Origin: Rhodanobacteraceae bacterium | GTDB lineage: Bacteria; Pseudomonadota; Gammaproteobacteria; Xanthomonadales; Rhodanobacteraceae | Direction of reading: 5' to 3' | Assembly: GCA_004299705.1 (NCBI GenBank) | Contig: SCQS01000053.1 | Location: 1-44,747 of the forward strand | Length of the DNA stretch: 44,747 bases | In this document: positions 31,685-42,782 of the stretch, one piece after another | Position numbering within the stretch: the stretch's first letter is position 1 | Layout: each line of letters begins with the position of its first letter | Notes under the pieces: generated by a model | What the model was told of the DNA's origin: nothing | Database searches by the model: none | Seen by the model: only the letters and a program-made list of their open reading frames with translations | Made by a program: the position numbers and the translations under genes

Positions 31685-32059
31685 TCAGCCGCCGATTGTG
31701 CCGGGTGCGGCCGCCTGCTTCAACGCTTGCAGTTGCCGCCACGCTCGGTCGAGTTCTTCACGCAACGCTTGGTTGTCGCTTGCGGCGGCCGAGCTGCGTG
31801 CGATCACGAGGATATCCAGCGCCGGCAACCTGTCATATCGCGCCCGGAAGGTCTCGCGTATCACGCGCTTGATCCGGTTGCGCATCACCGCGCGCTTGCT
31901 GACCTTGCGCGAAACCGCCATGCCCAACCGGGGGCAAGCCTGCAGCGAGGCGATCCAGCGCAACGCGAAATGCCTTCCCTGCCAACGCCCCGTGGCGTTT
32001 CGCAACGCGGCGAAATCGGCGGCACGGCGCAGCCGCGCAGAAGGCGGCAAGCCGGCCAT
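31685..32059 (-). CDS. rnpA: Ribonuclease P protein component
   Basis: The protein cofactor of RNase P, which trims the 5' leader of pre-tRNAs together with the RnpB RNA. It has 124 residues, with the conserved RNR-type motif in SKRAVMRNRIKRVIRETFR near the middle and a basic N-terminus. The start is 7 bases after the rpmH stop, the usual tight pair. Confidence 0.96.
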   Translation of the reverse strand: MAGLPPSARLRRAADFAALRNATGRWQGRHFALRWIASLQACPRLGMAVSRKVSKRAVMRNRIKRVIRETFRARYDRLPALDILVIARSSAAASDNQALREELDRAWRQLQALKQAAAPGTIGG

Positions 32060-32066
32060 GAGGGCT

Positions 32067-32201
32067 TTACGGGATCAGGCGCTTGCGACCCTTGGCGCGA
32101 CGCGCGGACAGCACCTTGCGGCCGTCGGCCGTTTTCATGCGGGCGCGAAAACCGTGGGTGCGGGCGCGCTTGAGCACGCTGGGCTGGTAGGTGCGTTTCA
32201 T
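32067..32201 (-). CDS. rpmH: Ribosomal protein bL34
   Basis: A very basic 44-residue protein of the large ribosomal subunit, read by translating the minus strand: [20 protein letters not shown], then [20 protein letters not shown] and RLIP. It heads the rpmH-rnpA-yidC-mnmE operon and diverges from dnaA, the arrangement found at many bacterial origins. A good promoter lies about 60 bases upstream. Confidence 0.97.
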   Translation of the reverse strand: MKRTYQPSVLKRARTHGFRARMKTADGRKVLSARRAKGRKRLIP

Positions 32202-32415
32202 GGTCGACTCCGCAGCGGGACGCCCGCGCAGGGCGGGTCATGCAGGAAAAAGACTGCGGATTGTACGTTCCGACCACGCGTGACGTCAACTCAATGAACG
32301 CCGCCAGGCACACACGCGCCCACGCATTCGCAGCTTCAAGGCAGCCTGTTAGACTCACCTGTTCCCTGTCCGCGCGCTGCGTGACGGGATGTTCGGATTG
32401 ATCGTGCGGGATTAC
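32202..32415. other. rpmH-dnaA divergent intergenic region
   Basis: It contains the rpmH promoter and the leader of dnaA. Unlike the Pseudomonas origin, no DnaA box close to TTATCCACA is visible here. A TTAGACT -10-like element for dnaA is at about 32350, without a clear -35. Confidence 0.5.
32260..32289 (-). promoter_or_regulatory. Predicted sigma-70 promoter of rpmH
   Basis: On the minus strand, TTGACG (32284-32289), an 18-base spacer and TACAAT (32260-32265), giving a leader of about 50 bases before the rpmH start. It closely matches consensus, as expected for a ribosomal protein operon. Confidence 0.65.
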
Positions 32416-33732
32416 ATGAGCGACCTCTGGCAACGCTGCCTCGCCAGGCTCGAAGGCGAAATCGAGCCTGGCGTACTCCACACGTGGCTGCAGCCCCTGC
32501 AGGCACGCGACGATGGCGGCACCCTGCTGCTGCTCGCTCCCAACAGCTACACCCTGGAGTTCGTCCGCAACGGCTATCTCACGCGCATCGAAGGTACCCT
32601 GCTGATGCTTGCGGGCCGCCCCGTGCCGGTACGGCTTGAAGTTGGTTCCATCACCCCTCCTGTCACAAGGTCGGCTGCGCAGCCGACCGTCGCAGCCACC
32701 GTGGTCCTGGCGCAACACAATATCGATCCCCATTACACCTTCGACAACTTCGTCGAAGGCAAATCCAACCAGCTCGGCAAGGCCGCGGCCATGCAGGTGG
32801 CCCAGAATCCCGGGCGGGCCTACAACCCATTGCTGCTGTATGGCGGCACCGGGCTCGGCAAGACGCACCTGATGCAGGCGGCCGGCAACCTGATGCTGAA
32901 GCACAATCCATCGATGAAATTGATGTACGTGCACTCCGAGCGCTTCACCGAAATGATGATCTCGGCGCTGCGCAACAAGAACATGGACGACTTCAAGCAT
33001 CGCTTCCGCTCGGTCGACGCGCTGCTGATCGACGACATCCAGTTCTTCGCCGGCAAGGATGCAACCCAAGAAGAATTCTTCCATACCTTCAACACCCTGT
33101 ATGAGTCGCGCCAGCAGATCATCCTGACCTGCGATCGTTATCCCAAGGAAGTCGACAACCTGGAGCTGCGCTTGAAGTCGCGGCTGGGCTGGGGCCTGTC
33201 GGTCGCGATCGAGCCGCCCGATTTCGAAACCCGCGCCGCGATCCTGCTGGAAAAAGCGCAGACCCGCGGCATTCCGCTGCCCAGCGACGTGGCACTGCTG
33301 CTGGCGCGCAGGATCCGTTCCAACGTGCGCGAACTCGAGGGTGCCCTCAACACCGTTGCCGCGCAGGCCAACCTGTCGAGGCGCGGCATCACGATGGAAT
33401 TGGTACAGGAAACCCTGCGCGACCTGTTCAACGTGCACGCCCGCGCGATCACCATCCAGAACATCCAGAAAACCGTGGCCGACTACTACCAATTGCGCCT
33501 GTCGGACCTGCTGTCCCAGAGCAGGGTGCGCTCGCTCGCGCGTCCCCGCCAGATCGCGATGGCGTTGGCCAAGGAATTGACCGAACATAGCCTGCCCGAG
33601 ATCGGCGAGGCCTTCGGCGGCAAGGACCACACCACGGTGATGCATGCGTGCAAGAAAATCCGCAGCCTGTGCGACACCGACATGCGCTTGCGCCAGGATT
33701 GGGACAAACTGGTCAGGATATTGACCGGGTAA
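32416..33732 (+). CDS. dnaA: Chromosomal replication initiator DnaA
   Basis: This AAA+ protein binds DnaA boxes and melts the origin. From the ATG at 32416 ([15 protein letters not shown]) it has 438 residues. Domain I is at about 1-75, with a short linker to about 100. The ATPase has Walker A GGTGLGKT at 143-150 and Walker [10 protein letters not shown] near 205. The C-terminal DNA-binding helix-turn-helix carries [15 protein letters not shown]. An upstream in-frame ATG at 32389 adds nine residues and is less likely. Confidence 0.97.
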   Translation: MSDLWQRCLARLEGEIEPGVLHTWLQPLQARDDGGTLLLLAPNSYTLEFVRNGYLTRIEGTLLMLAGRPVPVRLEVGSITPPVTRSAAQPTVAATVVLAQHNIDPHYTFDNFVEGKSNQLGKAAAMQVAQNPGRAYNPLLLYGGTGLGKTHLMQAAGNLMLKHNPSMKLMYVHSERFTEMMISALRNKNMDDFKHRFRSVDALLIDDIQFFAGKDATQEEFFHTFNTLYESRQQIILTCDRYPKEVDNLELRLKSRLGWGLSVAIEPPDFETRAAILLEKAQTRGIPLPSDVALLLARRIRSNVRELEGALNTVAAQANLSRRGITMELVQETLRDLFNVHARAITIQNIQKTVADYYQLRLSDLLSQSRVRSLARPRQIAMALAKELTEHSLPEIGEAFGGKDHTTVMHACKKIRSLCDTDMRLRQDWDKLVRILTG

Positions 33733-33939
33733 ACCTGTGGATGAATTCGGGATGGCTGTTCGGTCGCGAATCATCCACAATTCATGCACCGGAAACGCAA
33801 GCGCGAGCCGCAGCCGCACACTCATATAAAATATTGATTTTCAATGAATAATCAGACAATACTTGTTATCAACCTGCCCTGCTTCTACCAGCTTGTTTAC
33901 AAGTAAGTACTACAAAGACAACAGCCACGGGGATCGACC
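33733..33939. other. Probable chromosomal origin (oriC) between dnaA and dnaN
   Basis: The 207-base gap has two oppositely oriented TCATCCACA sequences (33736-33744 reversed, and 33771-33779 forward), each one base from the DnaA box TTATCCACA. A partial TTATCAAC box is at 33867-33874. An A/T-rich stretch (about 33823-33860) contains ATATAAAATATTGATTTTCA and could be the unwinding element. Origins between dnaA and dnaN are typical of Xanthomonas and Xylella. The boxes are few and imperfect, so the call rests on context as well. Confidence 0.65.
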
Positions 33940-35040
33940 ATGCGTTTCAACACCCAGCGCGAAGCACTGCTCAAACCGATGCAACAAGTTGTGGGCGTTG
34001 TCGAACGCCGGCAAACCTTGCCGGTTCTCGCACACCTGCTGGTCCAAGTCGCGGAGGGTCGTTTGTCACTGACCGGCACCGACCTTGAGGTCGAGATGCG
34101 TGCGAGCGCCTCTGTGGAAATGAAGGAAGCCGGTGAAACCACCGTGCCTGCCAGGAAATGGTTCGACCTGGTGCGTGCCCTGCCCGACGGCGTCAACGTC
34201 GATGTGCAACTCAAGGGCGACCGCGTGGTGATGCATGCGGGACGCAGCCGTTACACGCTTTCCACGCTGCCTGCGGAAGAGTTTCCCAACAACGATGAAA
34301 TCGAGGTCGCGGACAAGGTTTCCTTGCCGGAAGGCACTTTGCGTCGCCTCATGGAACGCACCGCGTTCGCGATGGCCAATCAGGATGTTCGCTATTACCT
34401 CAATGGCTTGCTGCTGGATCTGCACGGCGCGGAATTGCGCTGCGTGGCCACTGACGGGCATCGCATGGCCATGGCACAAACGACGCTTGAAAAACCCGCG
34501 GGCAGCAATCGGCAATTGATCATCCCACGCAAGGGCGTCATGGAGTTGCTGGGTTTGTTCGAGGCTTCAGATGACACGGTCGAAATCGAGTTCTCGGGCA
34601 ACCACCTTCGGGTTCGCCGTTCGGATGTCGTGTTCACTTCCAAACTGATCGACGGTCGGTTCCCCGATTACGAAGCCGTCATCCCGCTTGGGGCGGACAG
34701 GATCGTGAAGGTCGACCGCGAAGGCCTTCGCAATGCCCTGCAACGCGCGGCCATCTTGTCCAACGAGAAATACCGTGGCGTGCGCCTTGAGGTGACGCCG
34801 GGCTGCCTGCGCATCATTGCCCACAACCCGGAACAGGAAGAAGCTTTCGAGGAGATCGAGGCCGACACCAAGGTTGGCGATGTCGCGATCGGCTTCAACG
34901 TAAGTTATCTGCTCGACGCTTTGGGCGCGCTCGATGAGCCCACCGTGCAGTTGCAGCTCAGGGACGCACAATCCAGTTGCCTGCTGCGCGGTGTGAGCAG
35001 CGAGGAAGCCCAGCACGTGGTGATGCCGTTACGGCTTTGA
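33940..35040 (+). CDS. dnaN: DNA polymerase III beta sliding clamp
   Basis: The processivity clamp of the replicase. It has 366 residues, equal to E. coli length, in three repeated clamp domains. N-terminal VVERRQTLPVLAHLL and C-terminal QHVVMPLRL, the hydrophobic pocket end, match the family. It is followed 33 bases later by recF on the same strand. Confidence 0.98.
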   Translation: MRFNTQREALLKPMQQVVGVVERRQTLPVLAHLLVQVAEGRLSLTGTDLEVEMRASASVEMKEAGETTVPARKWFDLVRALPDGVNVDVQLKGDRVVMHAGRSRYTLSTLPAEEFPNNDEIEVADKVSLPEGTLRRLMERTAFAMANQDVRYYLNGLLLDLHGAELRCVATDGHRMAMAQTTLEKPAGSNRQLIIPRKGVMELLGLFEASDDTVEIEFSGNHLRVRRSDVVFTSKLIDGRFPDYEAVIPLGADRIVKVDREGLRNALQRAAILSNEKYRGVRLEVTPGCLRIIAHNPEQEEAFEEIEADTKVGDVAIGFNVSYLLDALGALDEPTVQLQLRDAQSSCLLRGVSSEEAQHVVMPLRL

Positions 35041-35073
35041 CACCGCCGCGCGCTGCACACGCGGATCTAGGCA

Positions 35074-36153
35074 TTGAATATCGAATTGCTGCGCGCAACA
35101 AACTTGCGTTGTTTCGAGCGGATATCGTTTGCGCCGGGTCCCGGGATCAACTGGTTGATTGGACCCAATGGCGCTGGCAAGACCACACTGCTTGAAGCCG
35201 CCTACATTCTTTCGCACGGACGCTCCTTTCGCGCAGGAGGGCGTAGCGCTCCGCGACGACATGGCGCCAGCGAATATCTGATCCATGCCGAAGTCGTACG
35301 CAAGGATCGGGCAAAGTCCAAGCTCGGATTGGCGCGTCTGGATGATCGCTGGGTGGCCAGAGAGAATGGTGAAAGCCTGCCGAATTTGGCTCCTCTCTTT
35401 GCGGCTTGTCCCGTGGTGTACTTCGGGCCGGAAAGCCAAGCCCTGTTGCTAGGACCGGCAGAGGAACGCCGCGGTTTTATGGATTGGAGTGTGTTTCACG
35501 TGGAACACACCTCCCTTGCCCTGTGGAAAGCTTGGCGCAGGGCGCTGCGGCAACGCAACGCCCTGCTACGGCAAAACGCTTCCGATGCCGATTTTGTTCC
35601 GTGGGAACGCGACCTCGAGCGCCTGGCGGAACGCATTCATGTGATGAGGAAGCGATGTTTGACGGAACTCGAACCCTATCTGGCGACAGAAGCGGCCGGT
35701 CTGGTACCGGAGTTGGGGGCTGTGCGTATCGACTACAGACCCGGCTGGGATGGACGAGCCGGGTTGAGTGAGCAGCTGGCCGCAACGCGCGATCGTGACC
35801 GGGAGCAGGGCTTTACCCGACATGGTGCCCACCGCGCCGATTGGGCGCTGGTTTTCGAGGGGATTGCCCAACGCGAGCATCTGTCACGGGGGCAAGCCAA
35901 GGCAGCAGCCCTGGTGTGCACGCTGGCCTTGACCCGCTGGTTCAAGGACAGTGCTGGCGAATATCCGATGTTATGTCTGGACGACCTTGGGTCGGAGTTG
36001 GACTCAAACCATTCGGCCTTGGTGGTCGACTGGCTCGCGGGCAAACCCCTTCAATGCTGGCTTACCAGCACCCACGAAGTCGATCCGGGTTCATCAAACA
36101 GCCATGGCCGCATGTTCCACGTGAAACAGACAAGTTGCGAGCTCATTGGGTGA
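35074..36153 (+). CDS. recF: DNA repair protein RecF
   Basis: An SMC-like ATPase that helps load RecA at gaps. It has 359 residues (E. coli 357), with Walker A GPNGAGKT at 30-37, the ABC signature in HLSRGQAKAA and Walker B LCLDDLGSELD. The start is read as TTG at 35074 (MNIELLRATNLRCF); no ATG fits. Two exact parS-like 16-mers lie inside the gene, at codons 140-145 (VFHVEH) and 347-352 (MFHVKQ). The second is in the C-terminal tail, where coding constraint is usually low. Confidence 0.95.
   Translation: MNIELLRATNLRCFERISFAPGPGINWLIGPNGAGKTTLLEAAYILSHGRSFRAGGRSAPRRHGASEYLIHAEVVRKDRAKSKLGLARLDDRWVARENGESLPNLAPLFAACPVVYFGPESQALLLGPAEERRGFMDWSVFHVEHTSLALWKAWRRALRQRNALLRQNASDADFVPWERDLERLAERIHVMRKRCLTELEPYLATEAAGLVPELGAVRIDYRPGWDGRAGLSEQLAATRDRDREQGFTRHGAHRADWALVFEGIAQREHLSRGQAKAAALVCTLALTRWFKDSAGEYPMLCLDDLGSELDSNHSALVVDWLAGKPLQCWLTSTHEVDPGSSNSHGRMFHVKQTSCELIG
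35492..35507. promoter_or_regulatory. parS-like ParB binding site inside recF
   Basis: The 16-mer TGTTTCACGTGGAACA matches the widely conserved chromosomal parS consensus (TGTTNCACGTGAAACA read from the other strand). It lies about 1.7 kb from the predicted oriC. ParB binds such sites near the origin for chromosome segregation. parA and parB are not in the window. Confidence 0.85.
36113..36128. promoter_or_regulatory. parS-like ParB binding site near recF 3' end
   Basis: The 16-mer TGTTCCACGTGAAACA is an exact match to the parS consensus and is the reverse complement of the site at 35492. The two sites are 621 bases apart and in opposite orientation, both within recF. Confidence 0.88.
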
Positions 36154-36185
36154 ATGGACTCGGATGGGATGTGATGTACGCACGG

Positions 36186-38647
<2,462 letters not shown>

Positions 38648-38766
38648 TTCGGTTGAAAGGTGATCGTGAACAAACCGTCATCGGGGACTTGAGCTTTGCG
38701 CATGGCACGCGCTACTCTCACCATCCCCGTTCGCAACGCGTACGGTTCCCCGCACGAGGCATACCG

Positions 38767-40134
38767 ATGAAGTTCGAGTCCCGCTGGCTGGTTTGTGGCA
38801 TGTGTTCCGCCCTAGCATTGGCCTTGCTGCCGGCGGTTTCGGTTGCGCAAACCGCGGGGGAACAGTGTTCGGACATGCAGATGCTGCAGAACAAGTGCGG
38901 GCAGCAAAAATCGAAGCAGTCCAAACAATCCAAGCAGTCCAACGCAAAGACGAAATATCCGAACGCGACGCGCAAACAGCCGTCCAACCTCGGTGTCAGC
39001 AGCTCCAGCGAAGCCAAGACCCTCAACGAAGGGTTGGCTGCCGCCAACAGCGGCGATTCCGCAACCGCGCTCAAGGACCTGCAACCCATCGCCGATTCGA
39101 GCAAGAGCGCCTACGCAAAAGCGCTGGCAACCCTCGGTCTTGCGCAGATCAAGTATCGCGGTGGTGACACCAAAGGGGCGATCGCGTTGCAGAAGCAGGC
39201 ACTCGATTCCAACGCGCTCGACAACGACAGTTATTTCCAGGGGCTGGAAACACTGGCGCAGATGTACATTGCCGACGAGGACTACAGCGACGCGCTGACC
39301 ACGTTGAGTACGTGGAACAAGGAAAGCGGCACCCAGTCGGCCGACGTCTACGCAATCCAGGGCAACGCTTATTACCGCTTGCAGAAATATCCCGAGGCCG
39401 TCGCAGCCATTCAGAAGGCCAAGTCGCTGACCGACAAACCGCAGCCGAGCTGGGACCAGATCGAAATGGCCAGCTACTTCGCGATGGACAAGTACGACGA
39501 TGCCGCGAAGCTGGCCGAGGCCGCCTTGGCCAAGGATCCCAACAACAGCACCTTGCTGCAGAATGTCGTTGCCATCTACGTCAACTCCCATCACTACAAC
39601 AAGGCGTTGGCCTTGCTGCAGCGTGCGCGTGCCAACGGCCAGATCACCAACGCGCAGGACTACATGGCCATGGCCAAGCTGTACAACAACGTCGGCCAAG
39701 GCAGTGGCAACCTCAAGGCCGACGCGATGCAGGCCGTGGGCGTGCTGCAGGAGGGCATGAGCAAAGGTATCGTCAAACCCGGCTATGACAGTTACAAATT
39801 GCTGGGAGACTCGTATGCAAACGCGGGTGAATTCCAGAAAGCCATTGACGCTTACGAGAAGGCGGCCCCCGATGCGAAGACCGGTGTGGTCGATTTCAAT
39901 CGTGGCGTGATGCTGGATGACCTTGGCCGACACGCCGAAGCCAGGGCGGCATTCAAACAAGCCATCGCCAAGGGCGGGCTGAAACACGAAGGCCAAGCCT
40001 ACCTTGCATTGGGCAATACGGAGCTTGCCCTGAAAGACAAGTCGGCGGCGCGTGCAGCCTACGAGCAGGCCAAGCAGGATCCGGAGACTAGTGCCGCCGC
40101 GCAGCGCATGCTGAAGCAACTGGGGCACAAGTGA
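38767..40134 (+). CDS. Exported TPR repeat protein upstream of tonB
   Basis: A periplasmic or membrane-associated protein of 455 residues from the ATG at 38767 (GAGG ribosome-binding site). The signal peptide MKFESRWLVCGMCSALALAL is followed by an AVSVAQ cleavage region and then by a Lys/Ser/Gln repeat (KSKQSKQSKQS, about 43-53). From about residue 80 it is made of tetratricopeptide-like helix pairs, e.g. SADVYAIQGNAYYRLQKYPE, VDFNRGVMLDDLGRHAEARA and QAYLALGNTELALKDKSAAR. It lies between gyrB and tonB, a position also seen in related genomes, so a link to the TonB complex is possible but unproven. Confidence 0.88.
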   Translation: MKFESRWLVCGMCSALALALLPAVSVAQTAGEQCSDMQMLQNKCGQQKSKQSKQSKQSNAKTKYPNATRKQPSNLGVSSSSEAKTLNEGLAAANSGDSATALKDLQPIADSSKSAYAKALATLGLAQIKYRGGDTKGAIALQKQALDSNALDNDSYFQGLETLAQMYIADEDYSDALTTLSTWNKESGTQSADVYAIQGNAYYRLQKYPEAVAAIQKAKSLTDKPQPSWDQIEMASYFAMDKYDDAAKLAEAALAKDPNNSTLLQNVVAIYVNSHHYNKALALLQRARANGQITNAQDYMAMAKLYNNVGQGSGNLKADAMQAVGVLQEGMSKGIVKPGYDSYKLLGDSYANAGEFQKAIDAYEKAAPDAKTGVVDFNRGVMLDDLGRHAEARAAFKQAIAKGGLKHEGQAYLALGNTELALKDKSAARAAYEQAKQDPETSAAAQRMLKQLGHK

Positions 40135-40175
40135 TCCCGCCGAACGGCAGGATTTCGGGAAGAATGCGACACAAA

Positions 40176-40203
40176 ACGGGTTTTGACCCCTAGGCAAACC
40201 CGT
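40176..40203 (+). other. Hairpin in the leader of tonB
   Basis: Perfect 8-base arms ACGGGTTT (40176-40183) and AAACCCGT (40196-40203) with a 12-base loop, in the 181-base gap between the TPR gene and tonB. It has no T run, so it is either a weak terminator or a regulatory hairpin. No Fur box was recognised in this gap. Confidence 0.35.
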
Positions 40204-40315
40204 GATGCTGGTGTAACGTTTAAGACTTTTCCGCCGCCTTGGTTGCGGCGCCGTTTCGGACAGCGAACGGCGGCCGCAGTGGGGCCCAACAGGTCAGCGA
40301 CTGGTTCAACACACG

Positions 40316-40972
40316 ATGGCACGTACGTCGGCTCAAGACCGCAAACGGTTCAACTGGTGGCGCACGATTGCGATCGCTTTCGCGATCGCCCTGCACGCCG
40401 CAGTCATCACCATGCTGCTTGCGCCGGCTTCCCCGCCGCATGCCAAGGAAAAGGCCAAGCAGAACATCGTGCGGGTGCAATTCATCCCGCCGCCGCCGCC
40501 TCCTCCTCCTCCTCCTCCTCCTCCTCCGGAGCCGCCCAAGCAGCCGCCGCCGAAGGAAATCAAGATCGAGAAGCCGCCGCCGCTGCCGCCGCCACCGGCA
40601 CCGCCGCCGCCGCAGGAGCAGACGCCGATGTCGACGCCGGCCGCACCGCCGCGTCCGCCGTCGCCGCCGCCGCCGCCGGCCGATGTCGCAGCTTCGGTGG
40701 ACATCAGCTACAAGAACCACCACATGCCGCCGTACCCGATCGAGGCCGCTCGCCAGGGACAGCAAGGCACGGTGATCCTTGACGTCACCATCAACGCCCA
40801 GGGCGAGGTGGTCAACGTCACGATCGAGAAGTCGAGTGGTTATCGCATCCTCGATCGCGCCGCCGAAGAAGCGGCCCGGAAATGGAAGTTCAACCCGGGT
40901 ATCCAGAACGGCAAGCCTGCGGGCGGTGTCGTTCGCATCCCGGTGAATTTCAGCCTCAACGGGATGATGTAG
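40316..40972 (+). CDS. tonB: TonB energy transducer
   Basis: TonB spans the periplasm and passes proton-motive force from ExbB-ExbD to outer-membrane TonB-dependent receptors. It has 218 residues: an N-terminal anchor helix at about 15-36 and a proline-rich spacer with a run of 14 prolines at 58-71, plus further Pro, Lys and Glu repeats. The C-terminal domain starts near 130 (YPIEAARQGQQGTVILDVTI) and contains the family's SSGYRILDRAAEEAARKWKF. It heads tonB-exbB-exbD1-exbD2. Confidence 0.97.
   Translation: MARTSAQDRKRFNWWRTIAIAFAIALHAAVITMLLAPASPPHAKEKAKQNIVRVQFIPPPPPPPPPPPPPPEPPKQPPPKEIKIEKPPPLPPPPAPPPPQEQTPMSTPAAPPRPPSPPPPPADVAASVDISYKNHHMPPYPIEAARQGQQGTVILDVTINAQGEVVNVTIEKSSGYRILDRAAEEAARKWKFNPGIQNGKPAGGVVRIPVNFSLNGMM
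40499..40525 (+). repeat. (CCT)9 microsatellite in tonB
   Basis: Nine CCT codons in a row follow four CCG codons. CCT is otherwise rare in this G/C-rich region. Slippage by whole units would change the length of the proline spacer without a frameshift. Confidence 0.9.
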
Positions 40973-41054
40973 ATTTCACGTTTCATCCGTACGCATCGAT
41001 TAGAGTTCACCAACCAATGTTCCATTTGCTACAACTTGAAGGAAGGGTAGCGCC

Positions 41055-41876
41055 ATGATCCAAGAAGCAGCCTCCGCCGCCGCCGCACCAGTCGGCAATG
41101 CCAACGCGCACGCCCTGACCCAGCTCGGCGGCGCCCACTTTTTCCGCATGTTGTTCTCCGAACCCGGACAGCATCCGGTCGACCTCGCGGTGTTCATCGT
41201 GCTGGTCATCATGTCGGTGTGGTCGTGGTACTACATCATCGCGATCGCGATCCGCAACGGACTGATCCGTTCGCGCATGGACAAGGTGATCCAGAAGTTC
41301 TGGGACACGCCGTCCGCGCAGGATGCCGTCCGTGTGATGGAAAAGCAGCCCTCGTCCGAGCCGTTCTCCAAGATTGCCCTGGAAGCCGCTTCGGCCGCCG
41401 CGCACCATCAGCGGCATGAAGGCAGCCGCATGGTCGAGGCGCTGAATCGCTCCGAGTTCGTCGATCGCGCGCTGCGCCAGGCCGTCGATCGTGAAAGCCG
41501 CAACCTCGAAGGCGGCCTGACCGTGCTGGCGACCGTCGGCTCCGCCGCGGTGTTCGTCGGCCTGCTCGGTACCGTGTTCGGCATCATCAACGCCCTGACC
41601 AGCCTCGGTGCATCCGGCGAATCCTCGGTGCAGGCGGTGGCGGGCCCGGTAGGCGAAGCCTTGTACATGACCGCCTTCGGTCTGTTCGCGGCCATCCCGG
41701 CGGTGATCGCGTACAACGGTTACGCGCGTTCCAACCGCGTCACCGTGGCGCACTTCGACGAGTTCGCGCACGACCTGCACGACTTCTTCTCCACCGGTGC
41801 GCGCATCGAAAGCGGCACCCCGTCGATGCCGCGCCAGCAGCCTGCCGCGGCCACGCCGCCCGCGGCGAAGAAGTAA
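41055..41876 (+). CDS. exbB: TonB-system biopolymer transport protein ExbB
   Basis: An inner-membrane channel subunit of the TonB motor, MotA/TolQ/ExbB family. It has 273 residues, with an N-terminal Ala-rich segment, a first membrane helix near 45-65, a large cytoplasmic loop, and two C-terminal helices with VGLLGTVFGIINAL and AFGLFAAIPAVIAYNGYARSN. Slightly longer than E. coli ExbB because of the Ala/Pro-rich ends. It follows tonB by 82 bases. Confidence 0.95.
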   Translation: MIQEAASAAAAPVGNANAHALTQLGGAHFFRMLFSEPGQHPVDLAVFIVLVIMSVWSWYYIIAIAIRNGLIRSRMDKVIQKFWDTPSAQDAVRVMEKQPSSEPFSKIALEAASAAAHHQRHEGSRMVEALNRSEFVDRALRQAVDRESRNLEGGLTVLATVGSAAVFVGLLGTVFGIINALTSLGASGESSVQAVAGPVGEALYMTAFGLFAAIPAVIAYNGYARSNRVTVAHFDEFAHDLHDFFSTGARIESGTPSMPRQQPAAATPPAAKK

Positions 41877-41900
41877 GAGAGAGCAAGAGGGTTTCGTCAT

Positions 41901-42305
41901 ATGGCCATGAGCACCAGTCGCGGCGGCGGGGCGGTCGCCGACATCAACATCACGCCGTTGATCGACATCATGTTGGTGTTGTTGGTGATCTTCATGATCA
42001 CGGCGCCGGTTCCGGAACACGACATCAAGATCGACCTGCCGCAACCGTCGAACGTGAAGCCACCGGAAAATCCGCCGACGCCGCACACCTTGTTCATCCA
42101 GGCCGACGGTTCGATGACTTGGGACAACGTGCCGATCAGCAACATCGACCTGCAGGCGCAATTGGCCACGATCGGCGCCAAGGCGCTCGACCAGCAACCG
42201 CAGGTGCACATCAAGGCTACCGACGACACCCAGTACAACTATCTGGCACAGGTGATGGCCGAAGCGCGTCGTTACAACGTGCAGAAGATCGGCTTCGAGA
42301 AGTGA
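41901..42305 (+). CDS. exbD1: ExbD family protein, first copy
   Basis: The proton-motive-force subunit that pairs with ExbB. It has 134 residues: one transmembrane helix with the essential Asp22 in ITPLIDIMLVLLVIFMITAP, and a periplasmic domain. Two adjacent, different exbD genes are typical of Xanthomonas. It is 24 bases after exbB. Confidence 0.93.
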   Translation: MAMSTSRGGGAVADINITPLIDIMLVLLVIFMITAPVPEHDIKIDLPQPSNVKPPENPPTPHTLFIQADGSMTWDNVPISNIDLQAQLATIGAKALDQQPQVHIKATDDTQYNYLAQVMAEARRYNVQKIGFEK

Positions 42306-42317
42306 GGATTTGACGTC

Positions 42318-42767
42318 ATGTCCATGAGTCTGGGCGGCGGCGGCAGCAGCGATGTTCCGGGCGCCGAAATCAACGTAACCCCACTGGCGGACGTGATGCT
42401 GGTGTTGCTGATCATCTTCATGATCACGGCCCCGCTGATGTCGCACAAGATCAAGGTCAATTTGCCGGATGCCAACCCCCACACCAAGCCGGTGGCGGTT
42501 GATGTGCCGCCCATCGACCTTGCATTGGAGGCCGACGGCACGATCTACTGGAACGACAGCGAAGTCGATGACGCGATCTTCAGGGCGCGCCTGGGCGTGG
42601 CGGCGGGCAGCAACCCGCAGCCGGCATTGAACATCCGCGCGGACAAGACGACGCCGTATCGCATCATCTGGAAGGTCATGCAGGAAGCGAAGTCGGCCGG
42701 CATGGTGCACGTCGGCTTCATCACCCACGGCAGTGGCAAGGGCTCCGGCCCCGGTGGCGGCGGCTGA
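42318..42767 (+). CDS. exbD2: ExbD family protein, second copy
   Basis: A diverged second ExbD of 149 residues, with Asp25 in VTPLADVMLVLLIIFMITAP and a periplasmic domain longer than that of the first copy. It ends in a Gly/Ser-rich tail. In Xanthomonas campestris exbD2 is reported to be dispensable for iron uptake yet needed for plant responses, so the copies may differ in job. It is followed directly by a strong terminator. Confidence 0.93.
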   Translation: MSMSLGGGGSSDVPGAEINVTPLADVMLVLLIIFMITAPLMSHKIKVNLPDANPHTKPVAVDVPPIDLALEADGTIYWNDSEVDDAIFRARLGVAAGSNPQPALNIRADKTTPYRIIWKVMQEAKSAGMVHVGFITHGSGKGSGPGGGG

Positions 42768-42782
42768 TCCCTTGCATGTTCG

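Noticed and set aside
31647-31742. N-terminal extension of yidC into rnpA
   Set aside because: The extension lacks a membrane helix and homology, and the GTG at 31646 directly precedes the typical first helix.
30180-32297. 705-codon plus-strand open frame across yidC, rnpA and rpmH
   Set aside because: Crosses three real genes on the other strand and contains no domain.
32202-32415. A second origin in the rpmH-dnaA gap
   Set aside because: No DnaA-box-like sequence was found there.
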